Assembly: GCA_964484325.1 (NCBI GenBank)
Contig: CAZAEE010000002.1
Location: 62,001-126,000 of the forward strand
Reading direction: 5' to 3'
Source: CAYLXX01 sp964484325
GTDB lineage: Bacteria; Patescibacteriota; Microgenomatia; UBA1406; GWC2-37-13
Length of the DNA: 64,000 nt
The notes beneath the pieces were generated by a model. The model did no database searches. It was given only the letters and a program-made list of their open reading frames with translations, and was not told the origin of the DNA. A program made the translations under genes and the position numbers. This document shows positions 53,296 through 61,840 of this stretch, one piece after another. Positions within the stretch are counted from its first letter, which is position 1; each line of letters starts with the position of its first letter.

Positions 53296-54387
53296 TCATA
53301 TCTTGCTTCGCTTCGACTTAACTCCCTGTTTAACCTCGTTTAAAAGCTCTTCTAAGTTTTTTCCTTCTCGTTGGATTACCTCTTTATGACCTTTAGCAGG
53401 CAACAGTGAAAGCAATACTTTGAAAACTCCACCACTTTTTTCTTCTTTTACAAGAAGATTCGCACGAGTTAAATTAGGCACTTTACGTAAAAGATGAGTA
53501 AACTGTCTGAAAAATGAACGGACAACTTCGTTACTTTGCTTGGAAAGATTTTTTGGAGAAAGTTGCAGTTGTAAACTATTTTCTGGTTTAAGCATGAGAC
53601 CAAACATATCGCGAGTCGTAATGATACCAATGGGTCGTTTTTCGGCGTCGACTATAACAACGCTCCCAATATGCTTTTCAAGAATCATGTCTACTGCCTG
53701 TTTAGCACTGTCTTGAAGCGTCAGAGTCAACACATATGTCTTTGCAAATCGTTTAACTCTTTGATTGTAAAAACTATTCTTATTGCCTTCCCGCTCACCT
53801 AAATGTTCTTTTTCCCGCGGGGTAATTAGGTAAAAAATCAGATCATAATAACTGAGAACGCCACGCAGTTTCTGATTTTTGTTAATTACAATTAGCTTGG
53901 AAACTTTATACTGCTTAAAAAGGTGCAGAGCTGTTGAGATCGTGTCATCCTCATTAATTGTGATTGACGGCCGGGTTTTTTTATTTATAAGAGATCCAAC
54001 GCTCATCTTCAGTGAGGGATGATTGTCAAAAACTTCAAGCAGTTTACGAGCCGAGATAATTCCTTGAAAAACATTCTTCTCGTTAAAAACCGGTAGATAA
54101 TGAATTTTTGACTCGATAAAAAGCTTCATAGCTTTATACAAGGGATATTTCAGGTAAATTTTTGGAGGATGAAACAAACAATGCTCAACTTTGGCGTTTC
54201 CCGGATAAGAATTTTTGATAAGACTATGATACGGATTAATGACACCCATAAATTCATCTTCGTCGTTGAATACAAATGCGGCGTCATGGGAACTTGAGAG
54301 TTTAGAAAGTGCACTCGATAGCGTGTCTTCTGGAGCTACCCGGATAATATCTTGTGTGTTTAAAATATCGATGATTTTCTGCATCAT
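53296..54387 (-). CDS. Four-CBS-domain protein with C-terminal HPF-like domain
   Basis: CBS motifs are near residues 7-60, 70-125, 130-185 and 210-275 (FNDEDEFMGVINPY, VFQGIISARKLLEVF, LRGVLSYYDLIFY, PIGIITTRDMFGLM), forming two Bateman modules that bind adenosyl ligands. The last ~75 residues (VPNLTRANLLVKEEKSGGVF, then EGKNLEELLNEVKQGVKSK) resemble the N-terminal fold of HPF/RaiA ribosome hibernation factors. That link is tentative. Cytoplasmic; stops 3 bases from the convergent gene. Confidence 0.82.
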   Translation of the reverse strand: MMQKIIDILNTQDIIRVAPEDTLSSALSKLSSSHDAAFVFNDEDEFMGVINPYHSLIKNSYPGNAKVEHCLFHPPKIYLKYPLYKAMKLFIESKIHYLPVFNEKNVFQGIISARKLLEVFDNHPSLKMSVGSLINKKTRPSITINEDDTISTALHLFKQYKVSKLIVINKNQKLRGVLSYYDLIFYLITPREKEHLGEREGNKNSFYNQRVKRFAKTYVLTLTLQDSAKQAVDMILEKHIGSVVIVDAEKRPIGIITTRDMFGLMLKPENSLQLQLSPKNLSKQSNEVVRSFFRQFTHLLRKVPNLTRANLLVKEEKSGGVFKVLLSLLPAKGHKEVIQREGKNLEELLNEVKQGVKSKRSKI

Positions 54388-54514
54388 CAGGCAAGATAAT
54401 TAATCGTTGTCTTTTAATTCATATGATACTCCTCATCTTTGGTGGAGTCAACTCATAAAATACATATCCATTGTGTATTGTAGATTTATTCTAAAAAATG
54501 ACCACTTTCTGATC

Positions 54515-54523
54515 TGGTATAAT
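54515..54523 (+). promoter_or_regulatory. Extended -10 of the aminopeptidase gene (leaderless)
   Basis: TGGTATAAT with only 5 bases to the ATG at 54529. Confidence 0.8.
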
Positions 54524-54528
54524 GATGT

Positions 54529-55650
54529 ATGATTCCTTCAGAAAAAGATAGAAAGCTCGCCGCCATTTTCCTCGACCACTCACTGCAAATCAAGCCGAAA
54601 GAGAAGTTACTGATAGAAGTTTCTGACTTCCAGGCATGGAATCTTGTAAAGGCTCTCTATATTGAAACTTTGAAACGCGGCGCCTATCCAATGATCGACT
54701 TTGACTTTCTCTATCAGGGAAATCGGGCCTCTCACCAGGATCTTTTGTATGAGTTTTTTAAACATGCAGGTGATTGGCAGCTCCATCATCTCCCAAAGGA
54801 AATTTTTCAGGCAAAAATTGACTGGGCTGATGCGTTTATCTCAATAGTGACTCCTTCGAATTTGAATGAACTGAAACAAATCCCTCATGAAAAATTAGCA
54901 GTCCGTCGAAAGTTATTTAGCCCGTATCGAAACACAATCGTCAATCGTGACCGCTGGCTTCTTACTTACTACCCTACCCAGGCCATGGCTCAAGAAGCCG
55001 GTGTTAACTTGAACTGGTTTATCGATTTTTATTATCAAGTCTGCCTCGTTGATTATAAAAAAATGGCAAAAGAACTGGTCAGTATTGAAAAGGTGCTTGA
55101 TAAAGGCAACAAAATCCAGATTCTGGGAAAAGACACTGATTTACGATTTTCGATTGAAGGTAGATTGGCCAAAGCCTGCTACGGGGAAAGAAATATCCCC
55201 GACGGTGAGGTGTTTCTGGCGCCGGTCTGGCAAACTGTCGAAGGAACGGTTTTTTTTGACCTTCCAACTAATTACGCCGGCGCCGGTGAAGTCAATAATA
55301 TTCATCTTGAGTTTAAAAAAGGCCACGTTGTCAAAGCTCAGGCAGCAGTTGGTGAAGAAATCCTGCAGAAAATCTTAGCAACCGACTCCTGGGCAAAATG
55401 TTTAGGAGAACTGGGGATTGGTGCAAATTTTAACATCAAACAGCCTTTAAAAGACACGTTATTTGATGAAAAAATCGGCGGCACAATTCATCTAGCTCTA
55501 GGTATGTCTTATCGGGAAAAACGCGGCGGTGCACCCACCAACCATACAGACTCTGCAATCCACTGGGATATCGTCAAAAACATGAAACTTCCTGGATCTG
55601 TTTTGTTAATTGATGATAAACCGCTTTTGAAGGAAGGAAAATTCATTTAA
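54529..55650 (+). CDS. M29-family metallo-aminopeptidase
   Basis: Matches the thermophilic aminopeptidase (AmpS/PepS, M29) pattern: RNIPDGEVFLAPV, GTVFFDLPTNYAG, LGELGIGANF, LFDEKIGGTIHLALG and the metal-binding NHTDSAIHWD. Cytoplasmic peptide degradation and amino acid recycling. 373 residues, slightly short of the usual ~400. Confidence 0.93.
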   Translation: MIPSEKDRKLAAIFLDHSLQIKPKEKLLIEVSDFQAWNLVKALYIETLKRGAYPMIDFDFLYQGNRASHQDLLYEFFKHAGDWQLHHLPKEIFQAKIDWADAFISIVTPSNLNELKQIPHEKLAVRRKLFSPYRNTIVNRDRWLLTYYPTQAMAQEAGVNLNWFIDFYYQVCLVDYKKMAKELVSIEKVLDKGNKIQILGKDTDLRFSIEGRLAKACYGERNIPDGEVFLAPVWQTVEGTVFFDLPTNYAGAGEVNNIHLEFKKGHVVKAQAAVGEEILQKILATDSWAKCLGELGIGANFNIKQPLKDTLFDEKIGGTIHLALGMSYREKRGGAPTNHTDSAIHWDIVKNMKLPGSVLLIDDKPLLKEGKFI

Positions 55651-55667
55651 ACGCCGAAGTAAACCAC

Positions 55668-56468
55668 TTATAATTTACCTTGCTCATCCGAAAGTATTTG
55701 TTGACGGACTGTTTCGACATCTACTCCAAGTCCATGTAGCCAAGCGATCTCTTTCTCATAAACACGAACAGAGAGTTTAACGAAATTTGGATCCTCTAGT
55801 TTAATTTCACTTGGCCAAATCATTGATAGCTTGGTCTGTTTCTCATAGTCCTCCCGGCTTTTTTTAATATTGTGATATGACATCACTTCCTCAAACGTTG
55901 GAATACCGCCGTCAGGTTTTCTTTTACCACACATATCAGCAATTTCAATAACTCTCTGTTCGGGAGTTAACTGGTCAAAAATTTTCTGAGCTTCCTCCTC
56001 TGTATCAGTTTTATCCATAAATTTTCTGATTGAGGGCAAACTAGTGAGTAAATCCTCTCGAACGCCGATTTTTTTTAAAATATGATTTGATAAAGCATCA
56101 TTTCTTTGAAACCTGTGAGTAATAAATCTGCCAAAGTCATGTAAATATCCCAGAAGTTCTCCTCGCGTAACGATTAGCTGCGAAGATAAATCAGGCTGAT
56201 TGATAAGAAGTTGTTCTGTGATTTTTCTGTCAAACTTTGCCACAAGATCAAGGTGAGGTAAAACTCTACCATTGGTCTCATCCATTGGTACGACTAACTC
56301 AATAAACTCTCTGAACTTTCGTGTATCTGTTTCATCTACTGACTTTGTCGTTGACAACAAATGGCTGGTGCTTAGAAATATTTGTCCGCGTTCTACTATG
56401 GCGTTTATTCTTCCTTGAGCATATGTGCCCTCTTCCAGTCGCAGTTCGACAGTGTTTGGCTCACTCAT
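55668..56468 (-). CDS. HD-domain-like hydrolase
   Basis: Contains LLGYLHDFGRFITHRF (H110-D111, the HD pair) and a later EIADMCGKRKPDG whose aspartate may complete the H...HD...D set; an upstream histidine is present at H72. Probable phosphohydrolase of nucleotides or (p)ppGpp-like substrates; substrate unknown. TGTAAAAT on the - strand ends 7 bases before the ATG. Confidence 0.7.
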   Translation of the reverse strand: MSEPNTVELRLEEGTYAQGRINAIVERGQIFLSTSHLLSTTKSVDETDTRKFREFIELVVPMDETNGRVLPHLDLVAKFDRKITEQLLINQPDLSSQLIVTRGELLGYLHDFGRFITHRFQRNDALSNHILKKIGVREDLLTSLPSIRKFMDKTDTEEEAQKIFDQLTPEQRVIEIADMCGKRKPDGGIPTFEEVMSYHNIKKSREDYEKQTKLSMIWPSEIKLEDPNFVKLSVRVYEKEIAWLHGLGVDVETVRQQILSDEQGKL

Positions 56469-56542
56469 ACTGCCTATTTTACAATATTTATGTCATTCCG
56501 TGTCCCAGAGATAAATGATATAATTTGTATATTATTTAGCAA

Positions 56543-56625
56543 GCCGCGGTGCTGGAATGGCAGACAGGCTAGTCTCAAAAACTAGTGGGGGCAACCCCGT
56601 GTGAGTTCGACTCTCACTCGCGGCA
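56543..56625 (+). tRNA. tRNA-Leu(CAA)
   Basis: Acceptor GCCGCGG/TCGCGGC (one G-T pair), anticodon stem CTAGT/ACTAG with loop CTCAAAA (anticodon CAA), long variable arm TGGGGGCAACCCCG, T arm TGAG-TTCGACT-CTCA, discriminator A. No encoded CCA. Confidence 0.95.
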
Positions 56626-56639
56626 CAAACTCACTTTAC

Positions 56640-56668
56640 TTGACAAATGATTTAAGTAAGACCAGAAT
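56640..56668 (+). promoter_or_regulatory. Promoter of the 125-residue membrane protein gene
   Basis: TTGACA (56640-56645), 17-base spacer, CAGAAT (56663-56668), 9 bases before the ATG at 56678. Confidence 0.6.
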
Positions 56669-56677
56669 AAGATTAGT

Positions 56678-57055
56678 ATGAAATTTGCTGAGAAATATCT
56701 TATTATTGTTTCTTCACTCGTATTAGCAATCTTTAGCGGCTTTGGTTTTTATCTCATCCGCGGACAACCGGCAATAAAGGATCTGGTAGTTTCTGGCCAC
56801 AACCACACCTTGAGTTTTGCTTATGGTGGGATACTGTTTGCTTTAATTTTGGCGAACTTGAATATTTCAGAAGAGATGAAAACCTGGCTTGCTTATTGGA
56901 TGAGCTTAACTTTTCTTGGTCCTATTGCGTTAATCTATGCAGGCTTAACTGGAAACACGAGTATTTTGCAATATACAGATATTATCTTTCAAGGATCTTT
57001 TGTCGTTTTATGGATTCTCCTAGCCTACTTCGTCGGCATCAGTAAACAAAAATAA
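56678..57055 (+). CDS. Small four-helix membrane protein
   Basis: 125 residues with four helices and a histidine-containing loop VSGHNHTLSF between helices 1 and 2. Not recognised. It converges on another small four-helix protein gene (57061-57465) with 5 bases between stops; the two may be functionally linked. Confidence 0.7.
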   Translation: MKFAEKYLIIVSSLVLAIFSGFGFYLIRGQPAIKDLVVSGHNHTLSFAYGGILFALILANLNISEEMKTWLAYWMSLTFLGPIALIYAGLTGNTSILQYTDIIFQGSFVVLWILLAYFVGISKQK

Positions 57056-57060
57056 ATTTC

Positions 57061-57465
57061 TCAAATCAATATTGATGCCGCGATCACTGCGTACCAACCC
57101 AAAAGAGAGATGTACTCGGAAACAGTGTGTACAAATTTCATCTCGTTTTTTTTACCTCGTATAAAAGCATTTATCGCCACATGATTGACAAGAAGAATAA
57201 TGATCAGTACTATTTTCATTCCAAAATATGAAGATCCGTTATACTTTTGCGGATTGGTCATATACAGACCAAAACCCGAGATGATAAGAAGCGCAAAAGC
57301 AATATTTATCATTATACTTATAATTGGTAAATATCCTCGACCGTGCATCTGGTGAGGGTTGAAACGAAAGTAAAGCTCACGCGCGTAAGCTGTGGTGACA
57401 CTCCCGGCACCAAATATAATGCCTACTTCATGTACAAATAACCACAATTTCTCCATATCTATCAT
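57061..57465 (-). CDS. Small four-helix membrane protein
   Basis: 134 residues from the ATG at 57465 (a TTG at 57468 is less likely). Four helices with histidines at HEVGIIFG, HQMHGRGY, LVNHVAIN and FVHTVSEY, a spacing reminiscent of CopD or haem-binding membrane proteins but without a clear match. Function unknown. Confidence 0.7.
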   Translation of the reverse strand: MIDMEKLWLFVHEVGIIFGAGSVTTAYARELYFRFNPHQMHGRGYLPIISIMINIAFALLIISGFGLYMTNPQKYNGSSYFGMKIVLIIILLVNHVAINAFIRGKKNEMKFVHTVSEYISLLGWYAVIAASILI

Positions 57466-57516
57466 CAATCTAGTACTACAATCTTTAATTTACAAGTGAA
57501 TAAGACCTGACTCTTT

Positions 57517-58437
57517 TTAATGTGTTTCTATCAGTTGGTCCTCATTTGATCGGTAAAAAAAGTACAGCACGATTGAGATTGTTGAGAGTGGTGTGAACCA
57601 GGCTGGGACGTGGAGTCCAAACGCTTCAAGCACCATCACCATCCCCAGAAATAGAACCGAGTACATGGCGCCATTTTTCAGATAACGATATTTTTTTATT
57701 CTATCCATGTTGCTTATGGTCAGCTGTCTCAAAAGAATGGCACCAAAACCATTCCCAATAAGAATTACGAGAACTGACAACGTGAAAGCAAACGCGCCAA
57801 GTACTCCATCGATTGAAAACGACGCATCAATAATCTCAAGATATAATATTTTACTGAGCTCAGACAGTCCAGTTCCGAGTAATTTTTGCTCCTGCTCCTT
57901 GGCATTTTCCCGAAATCCATGCACAATAAAAAAAGCCGAAGACCCAAAAACAGCAGAAAGCGCCATGTATGGATTCTCATGGATACTAAACCAAACAATA
58001 ATCGATAAAATAATCGATACGACTGCATAAAACCAGACGCCTTGCTTTTGAAAAAACCGCTCTCCGGGTAAACCGTATTTTTTCTCTTCCATAAAAAGCC
58101 AATGATAAAATACAAATAATAAAAAAACCCCACCACCAAGGAGAAGAACTGGAGCGGATTGTTCAATCGTGTCTTTGATATGAGGATCATTAGAAAATGT
58201 AGCAGTGAGAGCCTGCATCGGACCGAGCCCAGGAGTCGCCAACCAAACAATAAGCCACGGCAATCCCCCTCTAACGACAAATACAGCAATTAGGAGCCCC
58301 CAACTTAAAAACCATTTGCGCGTTTCCTTCTTCATCGTCGAGAGTACTTCGGCATTAATGATAGCATTATCGATGCTTGAAATAATTTCAAAAAGCGACA
58401 AACCAAGAACTATAAGAAGAAATGAAAAAATACTCAT
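57517..58437 (-). CDS. DUF475/TerC-family integral membrane protein
   Basis: 306 residues, nine or so helices, with FEIISSIDNAIINAEVL and LYLEIIDASFSIDGVLGAFA, the paired acidic motifs of DUF475/TerC proteins. Relatives export Mn2+ or confer tellurite resistance. TATATT on the - strand ends 7 bases before the ATG. Confidence 0.9.
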   Translation of the reverse strand: MSIFSFLLIVLGLSLFEIISSIDNAIINAEVLSTMKKETRKWFLSWGLLIAVFVVRGGLPWLIVWLATPGLGPMQALTATFSNDPHIKDTIEQSAPVLLLGGGVFLLFVFYHWLFMEEKKYGLPGERFFQKQGVWFYAVVSIILSIIVWFSIHENPYMALSAVFGSSAFFIVHGFRENAKEQEQKLLGTGLSELSKILYLEIIDASFSIDGVLGAFAFTLSVLVILIGNGFGAILLRQLTISNMDRIKKYRYLKNGAMYSVLFLGMVMVLEAFGLHVPAWFTPLSTISIVLYFFYRSNEDQLIETH

Positions 58438-58463
58438 AGAATTTAATATATTATAATAGAAAA
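58438..58463. promoter_or_regulatory. Compact divergent promoter region
   Basis: 26 bases between start codons: + strand TATAAT (58452-58457) with 6 bases to ATG 58464, - strand TATATT (58450-58445) with 7 bases to ATG 58437. Both transcripts should be leaderless. Confidence 0.75.
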
Positions 58464-58994
58464 ATGCTTGTTGTCGGAGGTATGATCGTAATTTTTTTCC
58501 TGAGTTTCATTGCGTTATTTGCCTTTCCCGCGCTCTCCCCCATACCCTACTTTCCGTCAAACAAGCGTGATTTTACTAAAATTATACAGGCGCTTCAGCT
58601 GAAAAACGATCAACAAATAATTGATCTGGGCGCTGGTGACGGCGCTGTCATTTTTGAGGCAGCTTCAATCGCCTATCAGAAAAATCTTAATACAAAATTT
58701 ATCGCTATAGAGCTCAACCCTGTTTTAATCTTGATTATGCAACTTCGTCGTTTTTTTCACATAAATAAAAAAAATATATCCATATTACGTCGGGATTTAT
58801 TTACATTTTTACCTGAAAAAAATGATTTGGCAACCTTTTTTTATTTATATGTCTCTCCCTGGTTTCTGGAAAAAATTTATGTACATCTAAAGAAAGAAAT
58901 ACAGCAGTTTCACGTTGTATCGTATATGTATGAAGTCCCCCGATTGAAAGCGCGACAAATCATCAGGGGACATCATAAAATATTTGTATACTAA
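58464..58994 (+). CDS. Membrane-anchored SAM-dependent methyltransferase
   Basis: One N-terminal helix (residues 1-24), then a class I methyltransferase with motif I IIDLGAGDGAVIFEAA (D54-G60) and acidic FIAIELNP at strand 2. The layout (helix before a short methyltransferase) resembles FAM173/ATPSC-KMT-like lysine methyltransferases. Substrate unknown. The PAP2 gene follows after 3 bases. Confidence 0.8.
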   Translation: MLVVGGMIVIFFLSFIALFAFPALSPIPYFPSNKRDFTKIIQALQLKNDQQIIDLGAGDGAVIFEAASIAYQKNLNTKFIAIELNPVLILIMQLRRFFHINKKNISILRRDLFTFLPEKNDLATFFYLYVSPWFLEKIYVHLKKEIQQFHVVSYMYEVPRLKARQIIRGHHKIFVY

Positions 58995-58997
58995 AGT

Positions 58998-59552
58998 ATG
59001 CTCAATGCACTTTTACAGTTTGACCAGCTATTTTCACTCGCTTTAACACGAATTATCCCCCATAATATACTGTTTGACTCGATCTTTGCGTTTTTATCTT
59101 TGAAGGGAAACTCCATCATCACCTGGGCAATCATTATTTTGCTTCTTATTGTTTTTGAAGAACAGAAAGACAAGCGATTTATCGGCTATTTTTTTGCCAG
59201 TTTCATTATTACGAGTTTCATCACGAATGATATATTAAAAAATATCTTTGAGCGACCACGGCCGATTTTTCACATCGCCAGCTCATTTATCTCGTGTCCC
59301 TCTGACTTTTCATTTCCTTCAGGACATGCAGCTGGAGCATTTTCGGCTGCTGTTATCTTGGCTCACTTTGATGCGAAGCGCAAATGGATCTACTATACGA
59401 TTGCGACACTTGTAGCCTACTCAAGAATCTACTTAGGCTGTCATTACTTTTTGGATGTTGTTGGTGGAGCACTTTTTGGATCTTTAATTAGTATTTTAGT
59501 TTTACAAATTCATTCTCAATTGCAGAAAAAAAGCATAAGAAAAAGATCATAA
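58998..59552 (+). CDS. PAP2-family phosphatase
   Basis: All three PAP2 motifs: K81NIFERPRP, PSGH (107-110) and SRIYLGCHYFLD (R143, H149, D153). Six helices. Probably dephosphorylates undecaprenyl-PP or phosphatidyl substrates, recycling the carrier lipid used by the glycan pathways. Overlaps the convergent dnaB by 6 bases. Confidence 0.93.
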   Translation: MLNALLQFDQLFSLALTRIIPHNILFDSIFAFLSLKGNSIITWAIIILLLIVFEEQKDKRFIGYFFASFIITSFITNDILKNIFERPRPIFHIASSFISCPSDFSFPSGHAAGAFSAAVILAHFDAKRKWIYYTIATLVAYSRIYLGCHYFLDVVGGALFGSLISILVLQIHSQLQKKSIRKRS

Positions 59553-60887
59553 ACTAATATCATTTTTCTCCATCGAATAGAATTTTACGCGATCTCCTCG
59601 AAACATCAGCTCAATTTCGCCTGTTGGACCGTTACGGTGTTTGGCGATGTAAATCTTCAAAATACGTTTACTCGTGTCAAGAAGGTCATTTTCCTCCTCC
59701 TGATAGATAAACATAACAACATCGGCATCTTGTTCAATCGCGCCTGATTCACGAAGATCTGCCAGTTGCGGTTTTTTAATTCCCCGTTGTTCAACGGCTC
59801 GGGAAAGTTGAGACAAGGCCAAAACTGGAATGTGAAGTTCGCGAGCCAGATTTTTCAATCCTTGTGAGACAAAAGAAACTTCCTGGACACGTGAATCAAA
59901 TCGTCGGCCGGCATCGGCCAGCTGCAAATAGTCAACAATAAGAAGCTTGATATCTTTGTCCATTTTAAGTTTACGGGCCTTCGTACGCATCTCAAGAATC
60001 GAGATACCCGGTGTATCATCGATGTAGATCGGCGCATCGGAGAGGTCGCCCATAGCCTCAGTCAACCGTTTATAGTCATCATCAGACAACCGGCCGGTTT
60101 TCAGCCTCCAAGCATCAATCTCGGCTTGCCCCACAAGAAGACGATCAACCAGCTCTTCCTTGCTCATTTCAAGAGAAAACATGCCGACTGGAGTTTTTGA
60201 CTTGATAGCTGCCTGAAGTGCAATATTTAAGGCAAGCGTAGTTTTACCTACGCCTGGGCGGGCTGCTAAAATGACTAGGTTTGACTGCTGCATACCGGAA
60301 AGTTTATGATCTAGATCTGCAAAACCTGTCGGCACGCCCCTCATGTGATCTCCCCGCTTGACAAACTCTTCCAACCGTTCAAAACTTTCGGCTAAAATCT
60401 CTTTTAAATCAATAAAGTCGCTGTGTAGATGTTCCTGAGAAAGGGCAAAAATATCGCCTTCAGCCTGGTCAAGAAGCTTCCTAACATCGCCAACGTCATC
60501 AAATGCCCTCTGGACCATATGAGATGACATCTCGATCAGTTTTCGCTTTGTGTATTGATCTTTCACGATCCGTCCGTATTGTTCAACGTGGGCTGAGGTT
60601 GGAACGATGTTTATCAAATCTGTTAAGTACTGGGCTCCGCCGATTTTTTTCAGGGTGCCTTTCGTCTGGAGCTCACTTTTTAAAGTTAAAAGATCAATCG
60701 GTTGCTGTTTCTCAAACAACGATAACATTGACTCATAAATCAGCTGGTGAGCCGGTACATAAAAATGTCCCGATCGCAGATACTCAGCTACCAAACTAAT
60801 ACTTGATGAGTCAATTAAGATAGAACCGAGGACTGACTTCTCGGCCTCATCATCATGTGGTGGTACTTTGGGGGACGGCGCGGGCAT
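59547..60887 (-). CDS. dnaB: Replicative DNA helicase DnaB
   Basis: N-terminal DnaB_N domain (DDEAEKSVLGSILID, residues 12-110), linker, and RecA-like hexameric helicase domain: Walker A ARPGVGKTTLALN (209-221), Walker B IKLLIVDYLQL, the arginine-finger region SQLSRAVEQRG and AIEQDADVVMFIYQEEE. Full length (446). A weak TATACC on the - strand lies 4 bases before the ATG. Unwinds DNA at the replication fork. Confidence 0.97.
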   Translation of the reverse strand: MPAPSPKVPPHDDEAEKSVLGSILIDSSSISLVAEYLRSGHFYVPAHQLIYESMLSLFEKQQPIDLLTLKSELQTKGTLKKIGGAQYLTDLINIVPTSAHVEQYGRIVKDQYTKRKLIEMSSHMVQRAFDDVGDVRKLLDQAEGDIFALSQEHLHSDFIDLKEILAESFERLEEFVKRGDHMRGVPTGFADLDHKLSGMQQSNLVILAARPGVGKTTLALNIALQAAIKSKTPVGMFSLEMSKEELVDRLLVGQAEIDAWRLKTGRLSDDDYKRLTEAMGDLSDAPIYIDDTPGISILEMRTKARKLKMDKDIKLLIVDYLQLADAGRRFDSRVQEVSFVSQGLKNLARELHIPVLALSQLSRAVEQRGIKKPQLADLRESGAIEQDADVVMFIYQEEENDLLDTSKRILKIYIAKHRNGPTGEIELMFRGDRVKFYSMEKNDISL

Positions 60888-60905
60888 ACACGGTATAGAA
60901 AACTG

Positions 60906-61562
60906 TTAAGCGTCACTTTTTAAAACAACGACCTTCATCTCTTCTTCTCCAATCATGTCTTTTTTTATCGTTAACTTCGGCAACGGCTCTTCAGCTGCTG
61001 TACCCATCACCTTTAAGAAGTCATCAAGTGGCGCCAATGGTTTAAACATTTCTTCAGTATGTGAGGCAGTTTTATAATGCATCGGAATGACGATATTTGG
61101 CTCTAATTTTTTGACAAACTCGGCTGCTTCCTGAGCAGAAATCGTATAAAATCCGCCAACAGGTACTAAAAGTACATGAATTTCCCCAAGCTCCTGTATA
61201 AAACTGTCATCGGGAACTAAACCTAGATCGCCGCAGTGTAAAATTGCCAACTCCTCAGTCTCAAATTTATAGAGAATATTTTCGCCTCGCTCGGCACCCT
61301 TTTTTTTATCATGATAACTTTTAAAACCGGTTATACGAACGCCCATTTTTTCGTAGTCGCCCGGCCAGTCAAGTACAAGCGGTGTACCTGATATACCATC
61401 GGAGTAATCATGATCTGGGTGGTGATGAGAGATCGTCACGATGTCTGCCTCTGTCTTGGGAAACTTCAAACCGACCTTTTTTGGATCATAAGGATCGGTA
61501 ACTACCTGGGCTGTTTTTGACTTTAAAATAAACGAAGCGTGACCAATGTATTTGATATCCAT
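60906..61562 (-). CDS. MBL-fold metal-dependent hydrolase (UPF0173-like)
   Basis: Starts MDIKYIGHASFIL and carries the metal motif TISHHHPDHDYS (H46-H51); the later LHCGDLG and IPMHYKT supply further ligands. UPF0173/UlaG-like lactonases have this order. Substrate unknown. TGTTATCCT on the - strand ends 6 bases before the ATG. Confidence 0.9.
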   Translation of the reverse strand: MDIKYIGHASFILKSKTAQVVTDPYDPKKVGLKFPKTEADIVTISHHHPDHDYSDGISGTPLVLDWPGDYEKMGVRITGFKSYHDKKKGAERGENILYKFETEELAILHCGDLGLVPDDSFIQELGEIHVLLVPVGGFYTISAQEAAEFVKKLEPNIVIPMHYKTASHTEEMFKPLAPLDDFLKVMGTAAEEPLPKLTIKKDMIGEEEMKVVVLKSDA

Positions 61563-61568
61563 GCGATC

Positions 61569-61577
61569 AGGATAACA
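61569..61577 (-). promoter_or_regulatory. Extended -10 of the MBL hydrolase gene (leaderless)
   Basis: TGTTATCCT on the - strand with a 6-base spacer to the ATG. Confidence 0.6.
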
Positions 61578-61623
61578 AAAAACACTAAAAATTTCAATGA
61601 GAACATTGTAAAATATAAGGATC

Positions 61624-61695
61624 GCCTGAATAGTTTAGTGGTAAAACAAACCCTTGGTAAGGGTTAGACTGGGGGTTCGATTCCCCCTTCAGGCT
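61624..61695 (+). tRNA. tRNA-Thr(GGT)
   Basis: Acceptor GCCTGAA/TTCAGGC, anticodon stem AACCC/GGGTT with loop TTGGTAA (anticodon GGT), T arm GGGGG-TTCGATT-CCCCC, discriminator T. No encoded CCA. Confidence 0.95.
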
Positions 61696-61809
61696 CATTT
61701 TAGGCACCTTTCTTGAAAATTCAGTCTGTTATTTATCTATTAATCTTATAATAAATATACTTTATTCAATTAAATCATTATAGTGCCTATTGAAACAATA
61801 TTTCTGAAC

Positions 61810-61829
61810 TTATCCACATAGTATCCACA
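61810..61829 (+). promoter_or_regulatory. Two DnaA-box-like sequences
   Basis: TTATCCACA (61810-61818) and GTATCCACA (61821-61829) start 11 bases apart, one helical turn, in an A/T-rich 145-base intergenic region between tRNA-Thr and the NUDIX gene, about 1 kb from dnaB. Confidence 0.45.
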
Positions 61830-61840
61830 TTGACCTTTTT

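Noticed and set aside
57765..58289. 174-codon open frame on the - strand
   Set aside because: Out-of-frame shadow inside the DUF475 gene, whose paired acidic motifs are in the other frame.
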